DNA of 64,000 nt from Variovorax paradoxus. GTDB lineage: Bacteria; Pseudomonadota; Gammaproteobacteria; Burkholderiales; Burkholderiaceae_C. Under the pieces are notes generated by a model, which saw nothing but the letters and a program-made list of their open reading frames with translations, had not been told where the DNA came from and searched no databases. The position numbers and the translations under genes were made by a program. The stretch spans positions 124,001 through 188,000 of the forward strand of contig CP063168.1 of NCBI GenBank assembly GCA_016806145.1, given 5' to 3'. Of the stretch, positions 34,845 through 43,125 are shown piece by piece (the stretch's first letter is position 1; each line of letters begins with the position of its first letter).

Positions 34845-35750
34845 TCATTCTGTTGATTTTCTGACAGAATCGACGAAGTCGAGGAACGCTCGCACTGTCC
34901 GAGGTGTGTGATGCTGCTTGTGGTAGTACACGTTCCAGCACGAGCGAGGTGGGGACCAGTCGTCAAGAAGTACGATCAGCAAGCCATCTGCAATGAAGGG
35001 CGCTGCAAGCTGCTGCGCGATAAAAGCGATGCCAACGCCCTGGAGCGCCGCTGAAAGCGCCAAGTTGCGTTCCGACACGACCAGCGTCCCTTCGACGGCA
35101 ACCGAGTGCGTACGCCTTCCTTTGCGGAACTCCCACTTCCCCACGCCGCCGCTGCCGTGTTGACGCCAGCTGATGCAGCGGTGAGTCAGAAGATCGGGTG
35201 GTTTTGAAGGCGCGCCACATTCTGCAAGGTAAGCTGGTGAGGCGACGGCTACATAACGCATGGGGGGGCCCACCGGCAGCGCCACGACATCGTTGTCCAG
35301 CTCTTCGGTCAGCCTCATGCCCAGATCGAACCCGTGCTCGACGATGTTGACGAGCGCGTCGTCCACAGTAACGTCCAGGACGATATCCGGGTAAGCACTT
35401 CGGAAGCGCCCGAACAAAGGTTCCAGGAATACGCGAGCCGCCAGCCTAGGCAGGTGGAGGCGAAGCGTCCCAGTCGGTGAGCCGCCCAAGTTGCCGAGGT
35501 CCGTGACGGCTGCGTTGATTTCGCCGAAGGCAGGCTTGATGCGAGCATGCAAGCGCGCACCAGCGTCGGTGGGCGAGAGACTTCGAGTCGTACGGTTAAG
35601 CAAACGTGCGTTGACCCGCTTTTCAAGCCCTCGGATTACCTGACTGAGGGCCGAGGGACTAAGGCGCAGTTGCTCAGCCGCTCTCTGGAAGCTTCCCTGC
35701 TCCAGCACGGCTATAAACGCACTCAATTCAAAGTACTCAGCTCCTCGCAT
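34845..35750 (-). CDS. LysR-family transcriptional regulator
   Basis: 301 residues from the ATG at 35750 (MRGAEYFELSAFIAVL); an upstream start at 35780 is possible. The N-terminal winged helix reads GSFQRAAEQLRLSPSALSQV and TRSLSPTDAGARL, followed by a type-2 periplasmic-binding effector domain with the PTGTLRLHLPRLAA opening. It is codirectional with, and upstream of, the BKACE operon, which is unusual for LysR genes but suggests control of that operon. A short inverted repeat (GTCTCA/TGAGAC, 34814-34831) lies in the gap after it. Confidence 0.9.
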   Translation of the reverse strand: MRGAEYFELSAFIAVLEQGSFQRAAEQLRLSPSALSQVIRGLEKRVNARLLNRTTRSLSPTDAGARLHARIKPAFGEINAAVTDLGNLGGSPTGTLRLHLPRLAARVFLEPLFGRFRSAYPDIVLDVTVDDALVNIVEHGFDLGMRLTEELDNDVVALPVGPPMRYVAVASPAYLAECGAPSKPPDLLTHRCISWRQHGSGGVGKWEFRKGRRTHSVAVEGTLVVSERNLALSAALQGVGIAFIAQQLAAPFIADGLLIVLLDDWSPPRSCWNVYYHKQHHTPRTVRAFLDFVDSVRKSTE

Positions 35751-35787
35751 GGCCTTTTCGCATTTTGTCGATGCGAGCATATCCCAG

Positions 35788-35930
35788 GTGAGCGTCCAGT
35801 CATCCCATCCTGACCGGACAAGCGCGGCTCACTTGGCCTGCAGCTGTACTCCGACGTAGGCTACGTACTCCACGAGTTGAGGGCGGCCAGCAGTAGGTAT
35901 CTCTCGGGGTCAGTTTCCACACGCCGGCAC
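35788..35930. mobile_element. IS66-family terminal relic
   Basis: GTGAGCGTCCAGTCATCCCA at 35788 is the terminal inverted repeat of the IS66 element at 59253. The following 140 bp match the same end of that element with many changes (CTCCGACGTAGGC, CAGCAGTAGGTAT) and correspond to the 3' end of its passenger gene. No matching second end is present nearby. The relic fills the gap between the LysR and GntR genes. Confidence 0.8.
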
Positions 35931-35946
35931 CGACGGACTCGCATTT

Positions 35947-36651
35947 TTATAGACTGCGATACTGACCACTGAGTTTTGCGATGATCGTCTGGCGCACTTG
36001 GTCGATGTGTTGCTCCATCGCACTACGCGCTGCATTCGCATCTCCGGTGGCTAACGCTTCGACAATGGCGAGGTGCTCCCGCATGACGTCATGCCGGCGC
36101 GACGGCAAACGGCCGAAACGAAACATCGACGTACGCGTGCGCAGGTTTCGGATCATCTCTTCCAGGACCGGATTGCCCCCTGCCGCAGCGATCACCGTGT
36201 GCAAATCCTCGTCGTCCTGAGCCTCCGGCACAGCAGCACCCGGTGGCAGACCTAGCACCGCGTGCGCACGGCTGCGCAGCCGCTCAAGTTCGGTGGATGG
36301 GATGCGACCTGCGGCCAAGCTTGCAGCCTCGCTTTCAAGCACGCGTCGCACATGCAGGATGCTGATGTATTCCTCGATCGGCAATGCCCGCACCACAAGC
36401 GTTCCGGAGCGTTGCCGTTCCAACAGCCGCTCGCCCTCGAGGCGCCGGAAAGCCTCGCGCAGCGGGGTCCGCGAAATGCCGAGTTGAAGCGCGAGCTGCC
36501 TCTCCGCAATGACCTCGTTCGGAGCCAACTCGCCGCTGAGGATCATGGCCATGAGCGACCGGTGCGCGCGCTCGGAGAGCGGCTGAGCGTCCTCGGCGTC
36601 AGCGTGTTCAAGGACATCGGGCACAGCTGGCACGGGCGACTTCGAAGGCAT
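35947..36651 (-). CDS. GntR-family (FCD) transcriptional regulator
   Basis: 234 residues from ATG at 36651; starts at 36681 or 36687 are possible. Winged helix: ERQLALQLGISRTPLREAFR. The FCD effector domain follows, with LHVRRVLESEAASLAAG, EDLHTVIAAAGGNP and a HEL/HLAIVEAL metal-ligand region. It is divergent from the AtuA operon, with a TGGTATACCA operator between them, so it most likely represses that operon in the absence of ligand. Confidence 0.9.
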   Translation of the reverse strand: MPSKSPVPAVPDVLEHADAEDAQPLSERAHRSLMAMILSGELAPNEVIAERQLALQLGISRTPLREAFRRLEGERLLERQRSGTLVVRALPIEEYISILHVRRVLESEAASLAAGRIPSTELERLRSRAHAVLGLPPGAAVPEAQDDEDLHTVIAAAGGNPVLEEMIRNLRTRTSMFRFGRLPSRRHDVMREHLAIVEALATGDANAARSAMEQHIDQVRQTIIAKLSGQYRSL

Positions 36652-36692
36652 CCTGGAAGTATCCCACCGCCGTCGGACCATCTGCATGCAGG

Positions 36693-36702
36693 TGGTATAC
36701 CA
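36693..36702. promoter_or_regulatory. GntR-type operator TGGTATACCA
   Basis: A perfect 10-bp palindrome that fits the TGGT-ACCA arms used by FadR/FCD-type regulators. It sits just upstream of the -35 box of the AtuA operon and 41 bp before the GntR start codon, so it can control both. Confidence 0.65.
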
Positions 36703-36703
36703 T

Positions 36704-36732
36704 TTGACGACCAATGGAATTTTGTTTACGCT
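36704..36732 (+). promoter_or_regulatory. Promoter of the AtuA operon
   Basis: -35 TTGACG, 17-bp spacer, -10 TACGCT. The expected transcription start is at about 36739, the A of the ATG, so the message may be leaderless or nearly so. The only Shine-Dalgarno candidate is a weak AGGTG. Confidence 0.6.
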
Positions 36733-36738
36733 AGGTGC

Positions 36739-38115
36739 ATGATTTCCTCCTCCACCATAAATGTCCTGGTGCCGACCGGCGCCCTCGGCGCTGGCATCCG
36801 AGCTGAAGACGTGGACGCCGGCCTTGCGGCTGGCGCCCATGCGATCGCCTGCGATGCCGGATCCACCGACAGTGGCCCGGCATACCTCGCGCAAGCCAGA
36901 TGCAAATACTCGCGCGCCGCCATCAAAGCAGACCTCGCCATCCTCATGCGCGCTCAGGCGCGCTCCAGGGTGCCACTGCTGATCGGCTCGTGCGGCACCT
37001 CCGGCTGCGACGAAGCCGTCGACTGGACGCGTGACATAGCACTGGAGATCGCGCAGGAACAGGGACTTGAGCCGCGCATCGCCCTGTTGTACTCAGAACA
37101 GGCGCCGGCGCAGATGCAGCGCGCTGCGCAGCGCGAGGCCATCCGCCCACTCCCTCCGATCACCACGGTCGACCCGTCAGCTTTCGTGCAGTGCGATCAC
37201 ATCGTCGCTCTCATGGGGCCTGAGCCCTACGTGGCCGCTCTCGAGGCGGGCGCGGACATCGTCCTCGGGGGGCGCACCACCGACACCGCCGTCCTGGCGG
37301 CAGTTCCGCTGATGAGGGGCATGAGCGAAGGCGCAGCCTGGCACGCGGGGAAGATCGCCGAGTGTGGGGGGCTGTGCGCAACCAGCCCACGTGAAGGCGG
37401 CGTGATGGTGCGTGTCGGCGTCGATTTCTTCGATGTGGAGCCCCTGCGTTCGAGCAACCGGTGCACGCCGTACACCGTATCGGCGCACATGCTCTACGAA
37501 AACAGCGACCCGTTCCTGCTGACGGAGCCCGGCGGCGTACTGGATGTGTCGCAAGCAAGCTATCGGGCGCTCGACGAGCGCAGCGTTCGCGTGACAGGGT
37601 CGCGTTTCGTTCGCACGCCCTACACGATGAAACTGGAAGGGGCCGCCGCCTCGGCGTACCAGACGATCATGCTAACGGGCATCCAAGATCCCAAGCCTCT
37701 CGCCGATCTTGGGCCCTTTCTCTCGCGCATGCATCAGGCATTGACTGCGAGGGTGGAGGAGACCCTGGGTGCCGCCGCGGGCAGCTATGACATTTCATTG
37801 CGTCCCTATGGATGGAATGCTGTGACTGGCATCGAGGAGGACTTTGTCCCGCGGGAGATTGGATTGCTGTTCGTTGCGACCGCGGCAACGCAGGATATGG
37901 CGACACAGATCGCCAAGACCTGCAATCCGTTGTTCTTCCACATGCCCGTGCACCGGGAAGCAGAGCTACCGAGCTATGCCTTTCCCTTTTCACCGGCGGA
38001 GATCGAGCGCGGGGCGGTCTACGAGTTTCGCCTCAACCATGTCATCGAGGTAGACGATCCGCGCGAGCTGGTCCGCACCACCTTCATCAACCTCGGAGAG
38101 AAAGCCCATGCCTAA
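36739..38115 (+). CDS. AtuA-family (DUF1446) protein
   Basis: 458 residues from the ATG at 36739. Family features: VLVPTGALGAGI at the start, ACDAGSTDSGPAYLA, LLIGSCGTSGCDEAVDWT, ADIVLGGRTTDTAVLAAVPL and a GGLCATSPREGGVMVRV region. AtuA-family proteins take part in acyclic terpene utilisation or are of unknown function in many soil proteobacteria. It overlaps the DUF4387 gene by 8 nt, the usual pairing. The longer open frame upstream runs antisense through GntR and is not coding. Confidence 0.88.
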   Translation: MISSSTINVLVPTGALGAGIRAEDVDAGLAAGAHAIACDAGSTDSGPAYLAQARCKYSRAAIKADLAILMRAQARSRVPLLIGSCGTSGCDEAVDWTRDIALEIAQEQGLEPRIALLYSEQAPAQMQRAAQREAIRPLPPITTVDPSAFVQCDHIVALMGPEPYVAALEAGADIVLGGRTTDTAVLAAVPLMRGMSEGAAWHAGKIAECGGLCATSPREGGVMVRVGVDFFDVEPLRSSNRCTPYTVSAHMLYENSDPFLLTEPGGVLDVSQASYRALDERSVRVTGSRFVRTPYTMKLEGAAASAYQTIMLTGIQDPKPLADLGPFLSRMHQALTARVEETLGAAAGSYDISLRPYGWNAVTGIEEDFVPREIGLLFVATAATQDMATQIAKTCNPLFFHMPVHREAELPSYAFPFSPAEIERGAVYEFRLNHVIEVDDPRELVRTTFINLGEKAHA

Positions 38116-38413
38116 GCTGATGGATGTCTGTCGACACGTCCGTTCGAAGAACGCCGGACCGTTCTGGATCACCGTAGATCTCTTCTTCAAGGATGCCGAA
38201 GCCTACTCCCAGCACGTCGATGCTCTCGCGCTTCAGCCCGAGGCTGTAGCGCGCGTCTTCGGTATCCAGTCTTCCGCCGTCAAGCGCTTTCCGGTTCCAG
38301 ATCTCGATGTGCTGAAGCTCTCGTTTCCCCGCAAGGTTCCGCAAGGGGGAGTCCTTGAGCGCGACATGCACGGAGGGCAGCAGTACGTCCGACTTCTGTC
38401 CATCGAGCTCTGA
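38108..38413 (+). CDS. DUF4387 family protein
   Basis: 101 residues: MDVCRHVRSKNAGPFWITVD, VFGIQSSAVKRFPVPDLDVL and a ERDMHGGQQYVRLL end, as in DUF4387, the constant partner of AtuA-family proteins. The function is unknown; a small subunit of the same enzyme is inferred from the overlap. Confidence 0.88.
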   Translation: MPKLMDVCRHVRSKNAGPFWITVDLFFKDAEAYSQHVDALALQPEAVARVFGIQSSAVKRFPVPDLDVLKLSFPRKVPQGGVLERDMHGGQQYVRLLSIEL

Positions 38414-38437
38414 CCTCCACCACCGATTCCCGCCCCT

Positions 38438-39439
38438 ATGAACGCCATGAATCGCTCCCCAATTTCACGCCGAGCCCTTGTCCTCCGCTCCCTCGCGACG
38501 CCTCTCCTGGGCTTGCCGCTGGGCGCCTTCGCGCAGCACGCGTGGCCCAGCCGTGCAGTACGGCTGCTCACCGGCACGCCCGCAGGCGACTCCACCGATG
38601 CCAGCGCACGACAGATCGCGCAGCGATTGTCTATAGCCCTCGGCCAGTCCGTTTTTGTCGAAAACAAGCCCGGTGCGCACGGCTTCATTGTCAGCGAGAC
38701 TGTCAAGAATGCGCCCAAGGATGGCTACACGTTGCTGATGTCATCGGGAGGCCAGATGGCGATCAATCCCTCGCTGTACAGGAAGATGCCCTACGACCCG
38801 GTCAAGGACTTCGTTCCCGTGATTCAGATCAATAACGGCTTCCTGTACCTTGCGGTCAACAACGAAGTACCGGTAAAAACCGTGACGGAATTCATCGCAT
38901 ACGCGAAGGAACGGGCGGGCAAGCTGAACTACGGCTCTGGGGGCAGCGGGACGACGCAGCATCTCACGATGGAACTGCTGAAGAAGCGGGCAGGCCTGTC
39001 GATCTCCCATGTTCCCTATCGCGGCTCTCCCCTCGTGCTTCAGGACCTGATGGGGGGTTCCATCGATTGCGCATTCGACGCGGGTGCGTCGATCCTGCCA
39101 CAGGCCCGACAGGGCAAGGTGCGTTTGATCGGCGTCACCAGCCCCACCCGCCTGCCCTCCTCGCCGGAGGTGCCCACCTTCATCGAGCAAGGGCTGAGCG
39201 GTTTCGAGTCTCGCGTGTGGTCCGGGCTGTTCGCACCTACGGGCACGCCGCCGAACGTGGTGCAGCGCCTGAACCGCGCGGTGAACGACATGCTTCGCGA
39301 CCCCTCGTTCATCGACTTCATCCATCGCTCCGGCGGTGAGCCTGCGGGCGGGAGCAGCGAAGCGCTCGCAAGCTTCTTGTCAGCGGAAATCGCCAAGTGG
39401 GCGCCTGTGGTGCGCGAATCGGGAGCGCAGGTTGACTGA
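38438..39439 (+). CDS. Bug/TTT-family periplasmic solute receptor
   Basis: 333 residues. The N-terminus SRRALVLRSLATPLLGLPLG looks Tat-like with a cleavage site after AFAQ. The mature part follows the family pattern: WPSRAVRLLTGTPAGDSTD, ENKPGAHGFIVSETV, DGYTLLMSSGGQMAINPS, PYRGSPLVLQDLMGG. It lies 24 bp after DUF4387 and presumably binds the substrate of the operon. Confidence 0.9.
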   Translation: MNAMNRSPISRRALVLRSLATPLLGLPLGAFAQHAWPSRAVRLLTGTPAGDSTDASARQIAQRLSIALGQSVFVENKPGAHGFIVSETVKNAPKDGYTLLMSSGGQMAINPSLYRKMPYDPVKDFVPVIQINNGFLYLAVNNEVPVKTVTEFIAYAKERAGKLNYGSGGSGTTQHLTMELLKKRAGLSISHVPYRGSPLVLQDLMGGSIDCAFDAGASILPQARQGKVRLIGVTSPTRLPSSPEVPTFIEQGLSGFESRVWSGLFAPTGTPPNVVQRLNRAVNDMLRDPSFIDFIHRSGGEPAGGSSEALASFLSAEIAKWAPVVRESGAQVD

Positions 39440-40919
39440 CTGGACCAGCGACCCCATCTGTACGCCCAATGCGCCGTTTCAGGATGGCCTTCCACGCGCC
39501 CGCGCTGAGGAAAAGGGCCTGAACCCACGGGCCATCGAGGCTTTCATCGAAGACGCAGAGAGGCTCGGTGTCGTTTTTAACAGCCTCATGGTGTGGCACT
39601 CAGGTCACGTGATCGCCGAGTCCTGGTGGTGGCCATACCGCGCCGACCGCCCTCACATGATGCATTCGGCCACCAAGAGCTTTTTGTCAGCCGCGGTGGG
39701 CATTGCTCTGGCCGAAGGCCGCTTCGGCTTGCAGGATCGCGTGGTCGATTTCTGCCCGCAACACTTGGTTCAGCCAGCCGACGCCCGCCTCGCGCGCATG
39801 ACGGTCGAAGACCTGCTCACGCAGACCTGCGGTCACGGCCATGGCACGTCTGGCGCCCAATGGCGAAGCATCTCCACAAGTTGGATCGCGGAGTTTTTCA
39901 AGATTCCGGTGGTCTTCGAGCCAGGCACGACGTTCCGCTACACGAGCGCGACGAGCTTCATGCTGTCCGCCATCATCACCCAGACCACGGGACAGAGCAC
40001 GCACGCCTACCTGCAGTCGCGCTTCTTGCAGCCAATGGGTATTCGTGGGTTGCAGTGGGACATGGGTCCCGAGAACGTCAATCCGGGCGGCAATGGGATC
40101 AGTTGCACCACTTCCGATTTGCTGAAGCTCGCAATCGTGCATTTGAACGAGGGCCAATGGAACGGAGCGCAACTCCTGCCGGCTGACTGGATCCGCCGCG
40201 CTACGTCGCCCTTGCGCGGCAATCCGTATGGCTACCACTGGTGGGCAGGGCCGAGCAACAGCTTCTATGCGTACGGCGTGTTTGGACAGTTCGCGATGGT
40301 CTTTCCGGAACACGATGCAGTCGTCGCCATCACCAGCGCCACGCCGCCAGGCGAAGAAACATTGCGCTCCGTCATCTGGCGGCATTTCCCAGGCGCCCTG
40401 TCGATGGTGGGCGTTCCCGGACTGCGAACAAACGCCCCGGCCCCCATACTGCCGGACCATTCGGCTTGCCGCGCATCGCCGCCGGCACACCTACGCCAGG
40501 ACTCACCCACGATCGCCTTGGTTCATGGGAAGAGGTACGTCGCATCGCCCAACGACGACGGCATCTTGTCTGTTCGACTCGCGTTCGACGCCGTTTGCTG
40601 TCGACTCCACATCGAAGACGCGCGCGGCGATCACCTGATTCAAGTGGGACTCGACGACTGGCTCGAAAGTGAGACGACACTGAGCGGCGCGGCACTCCAT
40701 CATGGCTACGAACCCGGCTCGATGCGCGTCATCGCGGCGGGTGCTTGGGCGGCGCCGGACCGCTTCGTTGCCCAACTACGATTCGTGGAAACATCGTTTT
40801 GCGACGAACTGGTGCTGAGCTTCGATGACCGAGAGATGAGGCTTGAGCGTCGGGTCAACGTCAATTCCCGCCTGACCTATCGCCCCGTCGTGTCGCTGCA
40901 GCTTCTGCAGGAGAACTAA
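39432..40919 (+). CDS. Serine hydrolase of the beta-lactamase (class C) family
   Basis: 495 residues from a TTG at 39432 that overlaps the receptor stop by 8 nt and has a GGGAGCG site before it. Nucleophile motif HSATKSF (S-x-x-K), second motif YTSATS (Y-x-S). The fold is that of penicillin-binding-protein-like esterases and amidases. No signal peptide is evident, so it is probably cytoplasmic. A C-terminal beta domain of about 120 residues follows the hydrolase. It may hydrolyse an ester or amide substrate imported by the operon. Confidence 0.85.
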   Translation: MTDWTSDPICTPNAPFQDGLPRARAEEKGLNPRAIEAFIEDAERLGVVFNSLMVWHSGHVIAESWWWPYRADRPHMMHSATKSFLSAAVGIALAEGRFGLQDRVVDFCPQHLVQPADARLARMTVEDLLTQTCGHGHGTSGAQWRSISTSWIAEFFKIPVVFEPGTTFRYTSATSFMLSAIITQTTGQSTHAYLQSRFLQPMGIRGLQWDMGPENVNPGGNGISCTTSDLLKLAIVHLNEGQWNGAQLLPADWIRRATSPLRGNPYGYHWWAGPSNSFYAYGVFGQFAMVFPEHDAVVAITSATPPGEETLRSVIWRHFPGALSMVGVPGLRTNAPAPILPDHSACRASPPAHLRQDSPTIALVHGKRYVASPNDDGILSVRLAFDAVCCRLHIEDARGDHLIQVGLDDWLESETTLSGAALHHGYEPGSMRVIAAGAWAAPDRFVAQLRFVETSFCDELVLSFDDREMRLERRVNVNSRLTYRPVVSLQLLQEN

Positions 40920-41623
40920 GTCATCGCACACGCAGCGTTTTGAATCAGCTGCCTCTGCCACGAGGCGCGACATGGCGTTCACGCCAATGAGCCAGCTACA
41001 CTGATTTTGCGCCGTATCTCACGCGAGGCGCGCTGTCGAGCAAGGCGCATAGCGCTTCACCGCATCCGCATCCCAGACCATCCCGTAGCCCGGCCGCTCC
41101 ATGGAACAGGTGTGGAAAATATTCGACGCGCGCGCGTGCGGATCTCACAAAGTGCTTGGGCTCTCGCCTTCGCCGCCGCACCGCTACTCCGCCCTGGTTC
41201 GACAGCCTCGCGCAGCAAAGCCGTACCGAAGCTATTGAACCAAATGCGGTCGCTTTGCTTCGCTCGCCTCGGCCAACTGGGCGCTTCGTGACACTTGCAC
41301 GGCCGGGGCGCAGTCCTGAAACCCTGCCGCGCTGCCTAGGGACGGCGAGCACGCCTATTTTTATGGCCCCGAAGTGGGTCGAAGTACCGCCACTAAAGGC
41401 TTCCCACGCTTTTGTCAGGGCGCGCGTCCGGGCGCTTTGCCGCACTCAGTCCAAAGGAACCGCCATGAACGCCGCTCCCGTCGCCCTTTGGCAGACTGCT
41501 TCAGGCCTCGCCAGCCGTGAAGCAGCGAGCCTCTACGGGTTATGCGAGTGCCTGTAGGGATTGCGCTCGCCCGCCTTCACGAACGGCACCGTTCGCAGGC
41601 CATATTTACTCTATGCAGGCCGA
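40920..41623. other. Intergenic stretch without a supported gene
   Basis: About 700 bp between the serine hydrolase and the ATPase. A minus-strand frame at 40996-41445 reads STHFGAIKIGVLAVPRQRG and similar Arg/Gly-rich sequence; its phrasing recalls hypothetical products of dispersed repeats in Comamonadaceae, but I cannot confirm this. No tRNA or terminator is seen. Confidence 0.3.
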
Positions 41624-41644
41624 TTTTGCAGATTTTGTGCAAAA
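41624..41644. promoter_or_regulatory. Inverted repeat TTTTGCA-N7-TGCAAAA
   Basis: Perfect 7-bp arms around GATTTTG, 21 bp before the ATPase start and just upstream of its ribosome site. It could be an operator or an mRNA hairpin that affects translation of the RloA/RloB-like pair. Confidence 0.45.
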
Positions 41645-41665
41645 ATGTCGTTTTTGGAGGCCTTT

Positions 41666-43117
41666 ATGCTGATCGATTTCCGCGCTAGCAACTTTCGGTC
41701 GATTCAGGAGGAGGTCGTCTTGTCGATGGTTGCCAACGCCGACAAACAGTTCATCAATACGAACACGGTGAAGACGGAGGTGCGGGGGGTCGATCGCCTT
41801 CTTCGCGCCGTCGCGATCCTAGGAGCCAACGGGAGCGGCAAGTCGAACGTTCTCCTCGCGCTTTCGAGCATGCAGCACCTGGTAGCTGCCTCCGCCGCTC
41901 GATTTAAACCGGGCCAGCAGTTACCTTATCAGCCGTTTGTGCTGGGAGACAGCCTCTGCGAATTCACCGAGTATGAACTAACCTTCGTGCACGAGGGAGT
42001 CAGACATCAGTACGGGTTCAAACACGATGAGACCCGTATTTTGGAAGAGTGGCTGCTAGTTTATGTCTCCAGCAAGCCGCAAACCTGGTTCATCCGCACT
42101 TATGACCATGAAGCTCAAAAGTACGTGTATCGCAACAGCGATTTTTTGAAAGGAAAGAAAGAGTTGTGGCAAGAGGCAACGCGTGAGAACGCCCTCTTCC
42201 TCTCAACCGCGGCACAGCTCAACAGTGAGCAACTACTACCAATCTTTCGCTGGATTACCGAAGACATTGTTGTCCTAGCTGCCGGTCAGTCGCTGTCGGC
42301 GGAATCAACCTTGGAAAAATTGCAATCCTCGCAAGACCACAAGCTCATCCTCGACCTCTTGAACGCAGCCGACTTCGGAATTTGTGAGGTCGATGTCACT
42401 CAACAGAAAGTCAAGAGCGTCGAATTTCACAAAGACGGCACGGTTGCATTTGAGGACAGAGATGAGAAGACGCCTGTCTTCAGTCATCGATCGGCGTCGG
42501 GTGCGGTCACGAAATTTCTGCTCGAACAGGAATCTCTGGGAACGCAGCGATTCTTTCTGTTCGCTGGCCCTCTGATCGATATCCTGAGAAATGGCAAAGT
42601 TTTGGTCGTGGATGAACTCGACAACAGCATGCACACCTTGCTTTGCCGGCGTATCATCGAACTCTTTCAGGTAGATGGAGTTGGGGGGCGAGCGGCTCAG
42701 CTTATCTTCACAACCCACGATACCTCCCTCCTAGACGCATACGGACTTTTGAGGCGCGATCAAGTTTGGCTTGCAAAAAAGTCCAGCGGCCAAAACTCGG
42801 AGTTAATCCCTCTGACCGACTACATGCCACGCAAAGGTGAAGCACTCGAGCGCGGCTACGTTTCCGGCCGATATGGCGGAACCCCCACGGTCGATGTTGA
42901 TCTCTTCTCACAAGTGAGAGATGCCACTCAGTCGGATCGCATACGAATCAATCTCAACGAGCCACATGAGGTGCGATTTTGGGCCGGGTCGTTTGGCATC
43001 GACGAGGATGGCTTGCGTCGTGCAGTAAAGTCCGCGGGTAACAATGCCGCGGACGTCCGCAATTTCTTGGCCCATCGCGATCCCCGCGCGGTTCCAACTA
43101 CTCCCGCTCGGGGCTGA
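41666..43117 (+). CDS. RloA/AbiLi-like AAA ATPase with C-terminal DUF3606-like domain
   Basis: 483 residues from the ATG at 41666, which has TGGAGG 5 nt upstream; the ATG at 41645 lacks such a site. AAA15/OLD-like ATPase: Walker A GANGSGKS at residues 53-60, signature region FSHRSASGAVTKF, Walker B VLVVDELDNSMH, and a final FTTHDTSLLD His switch. From about residue 423 to 475 a DUF3606-like domain is fused: DRIRINLNEPHEVRFWAG, then GLRRAVKSAGNNAADVRNFL. The next gene is rloB-like, so this is a RloAB/AbiL-type abortive-infection pair. The DUF3606 tail is not typical of the family as I know it. Confidence 0.85.
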   Translation: MLIDFRASNFRSIQEEVVLSMVANADKQFINTNTVKTEVRGVDRLLRAVAILGANGSGKSNVLLALSSMQHLVAASAARFKPGQQLPYQPFVLGDSLCEFTEYELTFVHEGVRHQYGFKHDETRILEEWLLVYVSSKPQTWFIRTYDHEAQKYVYRNSDFLKGKKELWQEATRENALFLSTAAQLNSEQLLPIFRWITEDIVVLAAGQSLSAESTLEKLQSSQDHKLILDLLNAADFGICEVDVTQQKVKSVEFHKDGTVAFEDRDEKTPVFSHRSASGAVTKFLLEQESLGTQRFFLFAGPLIDILRNGKVLVVDELDNSMHTLLCRRIIELFQVDGVGGRAAQLIFTTHDTSLLDAYGLLRRDQVWLAKKSSGQNSELIPLTDYMPRKGEALERGYVSGRYGGTPTVDVDLFSQVRDATQSDRIRINLNEPHEVRFWAGSFGIDEDGLRRAVKSAGNNAADVRNFLAHRDPRAVPTTPARG

Positions 43118-43125
43118 CGACTGCT

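Noticed and set aside
36262..36738. 5' extension of the AtuA frame
   Set aside because: It runs antisense through the GntR gene and through the operator and promoter.
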